This document shows positions 54,902 to 64,000 of a stretch of DNA of 64,000 bases, piece after piece. The notes beneath the pieces were generated by a model that was not told the DNA's origin, made no database searches, and saw only the letters and a list, made by a program, of their open reading frames with translations. Source of the DNA: Diphasiastrum complanatum (lineage: Eukaryota > Streptophyta > Lycopodiopsida > Lycopodiales > Lycopodiaceae); contig CM055096.1 of the NCBI GenBank assembly GCA_029204225.1, positions 61,732,957-61,796,956 of the forward strand, given 5' to 3'. Each line of letters begins with the position of its first letter. Position 1 is the first letter of the stretch. The translations under genes were made by a program, and so were the position numbers.

Positions 54902-56150
54902 CGTACATGGAGTGTACACAATACATCATCGCTGTTGAAGAGAGCTTCGAGAGAACTGTCTTCTGAGAGTTCAGGGTTTACGGCGGGTTGAAGACGGAAG
55001 GAGAAACACTGGTGTAGAGAGTTTAACACACAGAAGTTTGGTAAGCTTGAGACTGTGTGAGGATTCAGAGACAAGGGTTGTCGGCTAAATCAGAACCTCA
55101 GCAAATGGAATTTTAAAATTCCGAAGTAGGCTATTCGGTGTTTGCAGTCAATATGCAATCAATCGGACATCGTTTGACAAATGGTGTGAAGCTTCAGCTT
55201 ATCAATAGTAGGGTGACCTCAGAGCAATTGATTTGGCCAGCTAGAAAGCTCTAAAAAGCAAGCCAAGTTCAGGCTGTGAGAAAAACCCTGGTCTAGGGTT
55301 TGGAAGCCAAAAAGCAAAGTTTTCTCTCTAATTTGAACTATTTTTCGAGCTGTAAAAGCACACAGGAGGGCGCCCTAGCAGTGCGAGCTTGATCAGGAGT
55401 GGTCATGGATAGCCGCGACTCAGAGAGAGAGAGATTGTTGAAAAATCCTCAAGGGAGCCATAGCTGGAAAACGTAGGAGGAGGAAGAGCCCGCAGAAGAT
55501 CGCGCGCGGTGGAGAGAGGTGGGTTCCTAGCATTCTGGAGTGAGTAGTGCTTGTAGCGCATGGATCAACGCACAAAAGCATCTAGGACCATAGGATGAGT
55601 CCCTATGAAGATCAATGATTGAGATCATGCTTTTGGAAAGCAGTGTGAGCCTTTGGATCGGAATAAGCCATTAGATGGCAAGTCAAGGGGCTGGGAAAGT
55701 TTGAAGGGCAATTGGGCCTTTAATCTTATTAAAAATTTTCATACTAAAATGGGAGCTGGGTCCCTTCACAAGTGAAGAGTGGAGTTTCTTCAAGGTGAAG
55801 AAACAGTTAAAAAACAAAAAAAATTCCTATTTTTGGGTCCTTTGCCCGTTTTGACCCAAACGAAAGGCTATAACTTCCAAACAAAGGGCACCCGGACTGT
55901 ACCTGCAAGTACGATATAGCAAAACAGAGTGATTGCAGTGGAGAAAGTGTTCAGAGTGTGCCAGAAGTGATTTCACCATTCTACTGGGCACGAATTTGGG
56001 AGTTGATGACCGAGTGCATTTTGGAAGGCAACGTCGATTGGGCTTTTAAATTGGTGAAAAAGCGGCGAATGGCCTGGTAAGGGAAAAAGTGCAGGTCATT
56101 ATTTTCAACTTCTGACATCACTGTTGGCCTCGGCGTACTGTTTTTAGCCT
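54902..56150 (+). mobile_element. Family D leader
   Basis: About 1.25 kb of non-coding DNA between primer site and gag start, locally GC-rich (55400-55560). No ORF with a domain. An unusually long leader for a copia element. Confidence 0.7.
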
Positions 56151-56789
56151 ATGACAGAAGTTTCAAGTAGTTTTGCGATGGCAAACATTGGAGAGTCCAT
56201 TTTGAGTGAAAGTAGCAAATTGGACGGGATTTCCAACTATGCAGTGTGGAAATTCAAAATGAAAAACATACTGATGGAGAAAGACGTGTGGGAACTCATC
56301 ACATGTGATGAGAGAAGGCCGCCAAATGAAGCGGATATCAAAGTGTTCAACAAAAAGATGAGGAAAGCTTTGACCTTCATTAACTTGTTAGTGAAGGATC
56401 ACATCATTACCCACATATCTGATGTTGTGACACCCAGACAAGCATGGGATGTGCTAAAGGAGCAGCTCGAAATGTCAAATCCATCTAGAATCATGTTTTT
56501 GAAGTCAAAGTTGAATAGTGCCCGCATGGAGCAAGGAGAGCACATTTAGACGTACATGACCAGAATCAAGACAATGAGGGATGAACTACATTCTATTGGT
56601 GAGCGCATATGTGATGTGGAGCTGGTGCATAATGCATTGTGCGGCATTACAGAACCCTATCAAATGTTTGTGAGCGGAATAGCATCAAGAGAAAGGTTGC
56701 CAACCTTTGACGAGCTCATAGGAATATTGATGCAGGAAAAGCAACGACAAGAAATGGTGAAAGCTAGACGTCAAAATACTGACGATTAG
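56151..56789 (+). pseudogene. Family D copia gag
   Basis: MTEVSSSFAMANIGESILSE then KLDGISNYAVWKFKMKNILM, RPPNEADIKVFNKKMRKALT and HISDVVTPRQAWDVLKEQLE. A TAG at 56547-56549 replaces a codon, and the frame continues TYMTRIKTMRDELHSIGERI, LVHNALCGITEPYQMFVSGI and IGILMQEKQRQ to a second stop near 56787. Retains the usual gag helix order. Inactive through two stops, each one substitution away from sense. Confidence 0.9.
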
Positions 56790-56795
56790 GCACTT

Positions 56796-58092
56796 GTGAC
56801 ACGTCAAAAACAAGGCAAGGGCAAGGGCAAGAAGAAGTCTAAGCAGCAATTTGCCAAGTCTCAGGAGGATGAGGGATCTTCCAGTAAGACCAAAAAGAAA
56901 GGCAAGTGCTTCCATTGTGGTAAAAAGGGCCATTGGAAAAGTGAATGTCGCAAATTCTTGGCAGAACAAGGCAAGGGAAAACCAAAGCAAGCAGGTAACC
57001 TTGTTGATGAGGGTGAGATTGAAGACTCTAGCATCTTCATATCTGCATTGTCATCTAATCAAGATGATCAAGCGTGGTATATTGACTCGGGAGCCACAAG
57101 ACACATGACAGGTAACAAGAATTGGTTTAGTAGCATGAAAGTGTTGGATAATGGAACGTCCGTTTCACAGGCAAATGGCGAGGTGTGCAAGATCAAGGGG
57201 ATAGGCACTATTTCAATCCAACTACCTGATGGAAAAAGCAGGATGATCAGGGAGGTACTTTACGTACCAGGTTTGAAAAAAAATCTACTTTCTGTTGGAG
57301 TCATTACTGATCAAAAGTTGAAAGTAGAATTCGCCCATGATCGTTGCTTTGTGAAGTATGTGAACCAAAAGTTCAAAGTTATTGCGGATGGAGTAAGGGA
57401 GCCCAATACAAAATTGTACAGGTTGAATGCTATAATCAAGGGGCAACATGGACTTGTATCATCCATTCCATCACAAACTGAGTTGTGGCATAAGAGGCTT
57501 GGTCACTTGAACTTGGGAAGTCTCAGTTTGATGAGAATATTGGAGATGGTAATAGGATTGCCTACCATTGAAGACCACTTAAAATTGATGTGCGAATCAT
57601 GTGTATATGGGAAGTAGCATCGAGAGAAGTTCAATAAAGGGGGTGTTGCAAGAGCAAAGAACATCCTGAATTTAATCCACACAGATTTATGCGGGCCTAT
57701 GAGGACCATGTCCTTAGGTAAAGCCTTCTATTTGATGACCTTTATTGATGATATGTCACGAAAGACATGGATCTACTTCTTGAAGAAGAAATCAGATGCA
57801 TTTGACAACTTCAAGAGCTTCAAAGCATTGGTCGAAAATCAAATAGGTAGGAAGATCAAAGTCCTAAGATCAGATAGTGGAGGTGAGTACAAGTCTAATG
57901 ACTTCAATGATCTTTGTGATCAATGTGGGATTAAAAGACAATTTACGCAAGCTCATACTCCTACTCTCAATGGTGTAGCTGAGCGCAAGAATCGTACGAT
58001 TGTGAAAAGTGCCAGATCTATGCTAGCTGAGATGAAACTACCAAAGGATTTCTGGTCAGAAGCATGCAGTACGGCAGTCTATCTTCAAAATA
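56796..58092 (+). pseudogene. Family D zinc knuckle, protease, pre-integrase and integrase core
   Basis: CCHC knuckle CFHCGKKGHWKSEC, protease QAWYIDSGATRHMT (DSG intact), LYVPGLKKNLLSVGVI, ELWHKRLGHLNLGSLSLM and CESCVYGK. A TAG (57615-57617) precedes the core: NLIHTDLCGPM (first Asp), KIKVLRSDSGGEYKSNDFND (second Asp), NGVAERKNRTIVKSARSMLA (Glu). It ends FWSEACSTAVYLQN at 58090, where a foreign patch starts. The catalytic triad is complete. Confidence 0.92.
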
Positions 58093-58149
58093 CTTTATGT
58101 AGATAATACACTATTATTCAGTAACGATCTGAATCTGATGAAGGAAACG
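58093..58149 (+). other. RT active-site patch inserted in integrase
   Basis: In its own frame this reads LYVDNTLLFSNDLNLM and MKETK, the RT catalytic YVDD neighbourhood as in family B (MDDTLFFGNNTNLV). It replaces the short RSPTKAV-type linker normally found after YLQN. About 57 bp. Confidence 0.7.
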
Positions 58150-59592
58150 AAATGCATACCAAAGATAACACCTGAGGAAGCATTCATGAAGAAGAAGCCA
58201 AAGGTGAACCACTTGCGAATCTTTGGATGTAAGGCCTTTGTACACGTTCCTAAGGAAGAGAGATGTAAACTTGATGTGAAATCTATCAAGTGCATATTCC
58301 TAGGATATGATGATTGTGTGAAGGGCTATAGATGTTTTGATCCAGTGAAAAACAAAGTCCATATAAGCCGTGATGTTATCTTTGATGAATCCAAGATGTA
58401 TGTAGATGAGGATGCTGAGAAGATAGATACATACAGTGGGAAAGATGGTATAGTGAGAATACCACCTGATGATGTTCCATTCATTGACCTTCCGAGTGAT
58501 GAACATGAGGATACATCTCATGATACTACTACTCAACCTCAAGAGACATGTTGGAGAGGTAGGGACAAACCTTTTGGTGCAAGAAGGATTGAAATTGCAG
58601 GTGACAAACGCAAGGAGAAGGATGTACCGTGGGATACATTTTCACCAGGAAGCCGATCACCTGACAGGAAGCTCCCTAAGTGGTTTGAGAGATTGTTGGA
58701 GAGCCGCCACATGGATGACTTTCGAGGATCATCTAGCCAGGGAGAGTTACGAAGATTAACAAGAGAGAAGACACAACCTGAGAGGTATGAAGCAAATTAT
58801 GCTCTCTTATCTAGTATTATTCAAAGCAAAGAACCTTCGACTTTTGGTGAAGCGAAGGGTGATGACATTTGGGTCAAGGCCATGGGAGAGGAGATGGAGT
58901 CAATTGCTAAGCATAGCACATGGGACTTAGTAGAACCACCAGTTGGCAAGAAACCCATTGGTTGCAAATGGGTATACAGGACTAAGTACCATGAAGATGG
59001 AAGTATAGCAATGCACAAGGCAAGGTTGGTGATCAAAGGGTATGTACAAAGTAAAGGCATTGACTATGAGGAGACCTTTGCGCTGGTATGTAAGTGGAAT
59101 ACTCTACATCTACTTGTTGTTTTAGCTTCACATCTTGGTCAAATGGATGTGAAATCTGCTTTTCTGAATGGTGAGTTGGAATAAGGGGTGTTCATGGATC
59201 AATTTGAAGGCTTTGTAACGAAGGGACAGGAAAATAAAGTATGTCGCTTGAAGAAAGCACTTTATGGTCTTAAACAGGCACCACGTGCATGCTATAGCAG
59301 GATTGATGCCTACTTTCGTTCAAAGGGGATGGTAAGAACACAGTCTGATTCAAATGTATATGTCTTATGCTTTGATGGTATGATTGCTTTGATTGCTCTT
59401 TATGTTGATGACTTGATTATTACGGGAAATAATCAAGAGATGATAGACATGATCAAGAAAGACCTCATGGAACAATTCGAGATGACAGATCTCAGCCTGA
59501 TGCATTATTGCCTTCGAGTAGAGGTGTGGCAAAAAGGACACAAAGTGGGTTTAACACAGGTGAAGTATTTCAAAGAGTTGCTGCACATATCA
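58150..59592 (+). pseudogene. Family D integrase C-terminus and reverse transcriptase (truncated)
   Basis: Starts ITPEEAFMKKKPKVNHLRIF, CKLDVKSIKCIFLGYDDCVK and HISRDVIFDESKM, followed by a long acidic linker. RT follows: PSTFGEAKGDDIWVKAMGEE, GCKWVYRTKYHEDGSIAMHK, QMDVKSAFLNGELE, stop at 59182-59184. It continues KALYGLKQAPRACYSRIDAY, ALYVDDLIITGNNQEMIDMI (YVDD intact) and EQFEMTDLSLMHYCLRVEVW to YFKELLH at about 59592. The rest of RT, RNase H and the 3' LTR are missing. Confidence 0.92.
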
Positions 59593-60070
59593 CTCATGAA
59601 CCAATCTAGAATGATGGAATTTAGATTCTAGTCTCAAACTTGCAAAATCACTCCTTAATCTATGATTTTTAGGAATATCTCTCAACTTCAACATGCACTC
59701 AAAAAATCAGAGAAAATCATTTAATGCTCCTAATTCAAGCTTCAATTTTAATTTTCTGGCTAATCGAATCCAAGAACTAATCAAAGGATTAGATTCTCTA
59801 TTGAAAATGCTTGATTTTGCACTAAAAATCTCTCAAATTGGGTGTGAGTCAAATTGTACAATTTTTTAAATTTTCTCAGCCAAAACCGGAGCTGTACAAC
59901 CTAACATGTGTGAAAAGTGTTCCTATAGCCCACAACAAGTTCTGGTCCAAAACTTTTGAGAATACCTATCAAATCCAACTCGCTACACAAAAATTAGCTA
60001 GTTTCCAAAAACTAATTTTGGCTTTGATTTGGATCAACCCTATCAATTTCAATAAAACCTCTTGTACTTG
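59593..60070 (-). mobile_element. Leader of a minus-strand copia (family E)
   Basis: Non-coding DNA between the truncated family D RT and a minus-strand primer site. The only gag/protease remnant in the right position and orientation is at 53580-54614, left of family D. Confidence 0.55.
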
Positions 60071-60082
60071 GCTTTGATACCA
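60071..60082 (-). other. tRNA primer-binding site
   Basis: GCTTTGATACCA; minus strand TGGTATCAAAGC, one change from the tRNA-Met complement. Confidence 0.8.
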
Positions 60083-60880
60083 TGGAAAAAGTACAAAATG
60101 GACCAAGAGTGAATCCTAATCTGATCCTCAAGAGGGATTGGATGTTAGATTTACTTGATCTATCAATCTACATAAGATTAAGATCAATCTAGATCAATTC
60201 TAGACATAGAAACCTAACAAGAACAATCATTAATGAAGGTAAATGTACTTGCTGGTTTCACACGTGTGAAACCTTGTCAGAGTACGGACTCCAACCTGAA
60301 AACAAAATACACTATGATAGAACCTCAAAACATTCAAAACAAATGTAGACAAATAGAGAGAATTACACAAAATTGCTTCCAAAATCAAGATTGATGTTTC
60401 ATGTTGATTGTGGCCAAATATGCCTCTCTATATATACACTTTTTAGAGCTCGAGGTACTGATCATGCATCAGATCTCACACGTGTGAGGATGCTTTGTCA
60501 TCATCATGCAATTTTGACACTTGGATCAAACTTTCTATTTTGAGCATTTTTGATCCAATTTCCTACTATATGGAGATCTTCATGAAAATCTTCTAGAAGC
60601 AAAAACTCGCCTACTTCAGCTTTTTCCACACGTGTGAGCTGTCATCTACACATGGGATATGACACCTATCTAATGTATTTGGCTCATGCAATCAATAGTT
60701 GATGCCATGTGTCATATATCTAGAAAACTAGTTTTTGGCCTTTTTAGCCACTAGAACTTGAATTAAATCATATGTACAACATATATGATTATGGTACATG
60801 ACAAGTACACTAATTTCACACGTGGGAATAGGCTCCACACATGTGTGATTATCATATATACAAAATTTTGGCTTTGTCCA
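60083..60880 (-). repeat. Family E 5' LTR
   Basis: Starts TGGAAAAAGTAC beside the primer site and probably ends CTTTGTCCA. Carries CACACGTGTG palindromes near 60259, 60479 and 60627. Matches the fragment at 23920-24335 in reverse complement (CACACGTGGGAATAGGCTCC). Confidence 0.65.
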
Positions 60881-61440
60881 AGCATGATTTTTGCATTTTC
60901 ACACATAAATCCATTGATGATTGTTATGGATAATATATGTTCAACACAAAGCTTTGCGCCATTGACTTCAATGCATGGATTACATTGAGAATAAGCAATT
61001 TACACTTTCAACATATGTATCTCATGCCCATGTTGTTTCTCAAAAAATTCTATTTTTGCAAGTGCCCATGTTTGACAACCTCGCTATTTTTTTAAAGTCA
61101 ATTAAATGTCGCCTGTCGGCGACGTTTAAAGAGATGGATATCTATCATTGGAAATTCTCTTTCCACATCTTTTAGCATTTTGGCAACTCATTTTCTCTCA
61201 TTCCTCTCATTGCTTGCTTGCTATTGCTCTCATTTTAATTCTTATTGCTTGCTATTATCTGATTGTGATCTTATTGCCTTCTAGGTATCTAATTGCTTGT
61301 TAACATATTGTTGCTTTCTAATATAGTTGCAATCTATAGTTTCTTTTTGAATTGTGTTTTGATTACTTTAATTTTTTTTTTTTTGCAATACTTGTTTTTC
61401 ATATAGTTTCTTTTTGTAGTTTTAGTTTCAATATGTTTTT
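60881..61440. other. AT-rich stretch, no gene recognised
   Basis: T-rich; tandem ATTGCTTGCTATT words near 61210-61250. Confidence 0.35.
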
Positions 61441-61469
61441 TATGTGATTGATTATTGGCCCACTAGTCT

Positions 61470-61790
61470 TGATGGCCAGTGGAAGTGGTGGACGACGACG
61501 TGGTCAACACGACCGACTATCTAGCTCTTTCGAGGGGACACACTTCTGAGGGTACACTGACCTCTAGGTCTAATGGCGGCCGTAGCTCCCGAGCAGTGGC
61601 CCTAGATCTGGTGGTGGCCTTGGAGGTGTCACCTCTGGAAGTGACCAAGAGGAGGCACTTCGTCTCATGAGAGGCTTTGACCCTTCTACTCATTAGTATG
61701 TCTACGAGTAGTCGATGCGTGAGGACGTGGCTCGCCTATGCCTACGGGCGAGTCTAGCACATGCCCATATGAGATTCATGTTGATGGATA
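61470..61790 (+). pseudogene. GC-rich unrecognised coding relic
   Basis: Reads MASGSGGRRRGQHDRLSSSF, EGTHF, stop, later SGSDQEEALRLMRGFDPSTH and SMREDVARLCLRASLAHAHM with stops. The base composition is much more GC-rich than the flanks, and a pyrimidine-rich stretch ending in CAG-like DNA precedes it. It could be the start of a transposon protein or a gene fragment; no domain recognised. Confidence 0.25.
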
Positions 61791-62690
61791 TTTGAATATG
61801 GACAATAATAATGTATATTTGGTCATGAGATGAGCTCATGAATTGACCAGATTATACATTAGCGATCCTCTCAAATGATTGGTGCATAGAGCCATTCGTA
61901 GAGAAGGATCGTATCTTAGAGGCATTGCGGAGGAAATTTCCTTGTGACTTGCATTTAAAAATAAATGGATGATGATGAAACTTGGCGACCACATGTGTCA
62001 CTATTGTGACAAGCTTCACCAACAATCTTGAAGGCCAAATAGACCAGGCAGGCCAAGCTTGTGTAGAAAAAGTACTTGGACTCCGATCACGAGTGAGTTT
62101 AGAAAAATCCTCCATAAATATGACAAGCATAAGGAAGCCGAAAGAGTAAGACTGAGCATGAATAATATCAGTCATCTTGGCTCTAGGGGAAAATAACGTT
62201 TTATGGATTATTTTGAGAGTAATTTTTAACCCTATATTTAAGTCAACTAAGTTATATTCACAGCTTAATTACTAACAAGTTTCTTTGATGTGTCTGTTAG
62301 AGATGGTGAACTCATGCAACCCTTCTCCAGCATTCCATGAACGACCGACAAATTGGCACAACATTGACATCGAACTATCAAATTCCTACACTAGTGCAGA
62401 AGACGAAACGAGCCATCGGACAACTCAAATTATTGGGCTCTAGCTTGTCGGACCTGAAGCTTCAAACTATCACGCTTAGTCGTAAAGGAATGTTACGAGA
62501 GAATGTAGTTAGCTTATTTAGCATAATTCTCTCTTGTAATGATTAGTTGAACTATCTTGTATTCCCATCTGGTGGGACATAAGAAGAGAAGATCAAAATG
62601 ATCTTCGCTCAGCTCTCTACATCTGGACAATAGCATCAAGTCCCAGCACCCCAGCAGCGCATGTACTTTATAGAATCACTACCCTCATCC
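61791..62690. other. No gene recognised
   Basis: ORFs at 61852-62175 (minus) and 62337-62546 (+) show no domain. Confidence 0.35.
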
Positions 62691-62699
62691 TACCAGCCA

Positions 62700-64000
62700 T
62701 TGAGAATGGTCATCCTGGAGTGAAGATACAGAAGTCGAATTCTACAACTTCATTGAAGAACCAACGACATATCTGGAAGCAATCCAGGATCCTGAAAGAG
62801 AATATTGGAAGCAAGCAATGTCGGAAGAGATCGAATTGATAAAGTGGAATAAGGCGTGGACACTTGAACCACTTTCCGAAAGAAAGAAAAAGGTCAACTA
62901 CAATGGGTATACAAAAAGAAGCTGATATCAGATGGAAGTGTTGGAAAATACAAAGCTCGACTTCTAAAGGCTACACTCTCAGATATGGTATTGACTACAT
63001 CGATACAAATTCCTCGATGGTCAAGATGTCGAGCATCCGACTACTCCTCGCTTATGCTACGAAGTATGATCTGGAAGTACACTAGATTGATGTAAAGACA
63101 GCCTTCCTCCACGAAGACCTAGACGAAGAAATTTTCATGAAGCAGCCTGAAGGATATGAAGACTCGAAATTATGAGATCATAGATCTTGGGGAAGTGACA
63201 AAATGTCTGGGGCTACAAATCAAAAGAGACCAAAAAAGAGGAGTCATGCATCTAAGCCAGGCCGAATATGCTAAAAAATTATTGAAGCAATATGGGATGA
63301 TCGAGTGCAAAGTTAAGGCAACACCGATGATAGCCGGAGCCAGATTGTCAAAGCAGGATTGCCAAAGTACATATGAGGAGAGACAAAATCTAGAGAGAAT
63401 ACCATATTAGAATCTAATTGGGAGTCTGATGTACCTTACGGTTTGTACGAGACCCGATTTAGCATTATTTGTCTACTCACTCAGTCAATTCTCCTTCAAT
63501 CCTGGCATGCAACACTGGCTGATGGCAAAACGAATCTTGCAATATTTGAAAAAACACCCACAATTTGGGATTGATCTACGAAACTAGAGAGAAGGAATTT
63601 ATCCTACAACATTAAGTGATGCAATTTGGAATAGCTACAAAGACAACAACAATTCTAATTGGGAGTCTAATATTAGAATTTGTCACCTTTGAAGCTGCCA
63701 CGTATTCAGGTTCACATGAGGTAATATGGCTGAAGATGATGTTGGAAGGGATTGGCATACCACATCAAAACCCTTCCATTATGAGAATGGATTTTTAGAG
63801 TGCTATTTACTTAGCCTAGGATCCAGTTTTCCATTCAAAAAAACAAACATATACCTCTAAAATATCATCATATTCGGGATCTGATATCAAAAGGAGAGCT
63901 CTGTGTCAAGTTCGTGAGAACAGAAGATATGATTGCGAATCTGCTGACCAAACTGTTGGACAAGCAACTATTCACAAAACACATAATATCAATGGGAATT
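62700..64000 (+). pseudogene. Family F copia RT and RNase H, internally deleted, runs off the window
   Basis: RT N-terminus EEPTTYLEAIQDPEREYWKQ, IELIKWNKAWTLEPLSERKK and HIDVKTAFL-like TAFLHEDLDEEIFMKQPEGY. At about 63165 it jumps to MKTRNYEIIDLGEVTKCLGL, removing the KxLYGLKQ region and the catalytic YVDD. It continues AEYAKKLLKQYGMIECKVKA, LTVCTRPDLALFVYSLSQFS and RNase H scraps (TFEAATYSGSHEVIWLKMML). Near the right edge MIANLLTKLLDKQLFTKHI is the usual C-terminus. Many stops and shifts. The LTR would lie just beyond 64000. Confidence 0.85.

Noticed and set aside
61852-62175. 107-codon minus-strand ORF
   Set aside because: No domain, no splice context; composition like neighbouring non-coding DNA.

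Overview
This window looks like intergenic DNA from a land plant with a large, AT-rich, repeat-filled genome. The reasons are many plant-type Ty1/copia polyproteins with initiator tRNA-Met primer sites, Ty3/gypsy fragments, a CACTA-type DNA transposon with a DUF4216-like coding end, short introns with plant-like splice sites, long (CT)n/(GT)n/(TA)n tracts and a small TTTAGGG-like patch. The species cannot be named from sequence alone. There is no bacterial, organellar or intact host gene. Nearly everything is a nested, decayed mobile element. I use letters for copia families: A (LTRs carrying CACACGTGTG), B (LTR TGTTGGA...TCCAACA), C (LTR with GACCC-rich repeats), D (54.6-59.6 kb), E (LTR at 60.1 kb), F (right edge).

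Layout. 0-5.5 kb: end of a + strand copia with its 3' LTR, then two minus-strand copia pieces. 5.5-11 kb: a minus-strand gypsy integrase followed downstream by three decayed, partly spliced, unrecognised ORFs and two related 25-bp minisatellites. 11-17 kb: unrecognised DNA, simple repeats and a + strand gypsy RT/RNase H that stops where the opposite-strand integrase begins. 17-24.5 kb: half of a CACTA-like element, a patchwork + strand copia and a decayed minus-strand family B copia. 24.6-26 kb: an intron-containing transposase-like relic. 26.6-37.2 kb: family A and C pieces, plus exon-like islands at 29.8-30.4 kb (minus) and 35.8-37.2 kb (+, beginning with a histone H3-like segment).

37.4-42.1 kb is the one complete insertion: a minus-strand family A copia with two 737-bp LTRs, a 5-bp target duplication, primer site and purine tract, but no reverse transcriptase. 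42-48 kb: copia and gypsy scraps, a foldback element and a hairpin element. 48-51.7 kb: a family C 5' end interrupted by a family A 5' end. 51.7-53.6 kb: the other half of the CACTA-like element. 53.6-60.9 kb: a minus-strand copia apparently split by a family D insertion. 61-64 kb: unrecognised DNA and a broken copia running off the window.

How the parts relate: the elements supply each other's flanks. The two CACTA-like halves (17.0-17.5 and 51.7-53.6 kb) sit at the same codon of family A pol with matching ATT flanks and matching inverted termini, so they appear to be two sides of one insertion event. Several copia copies are chimeras with short patches of another domain. These points, the transposase-like relic and the exon-like islands are the most worthwhile leads. 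All coding features are pseudogenes unless stated otherwise.
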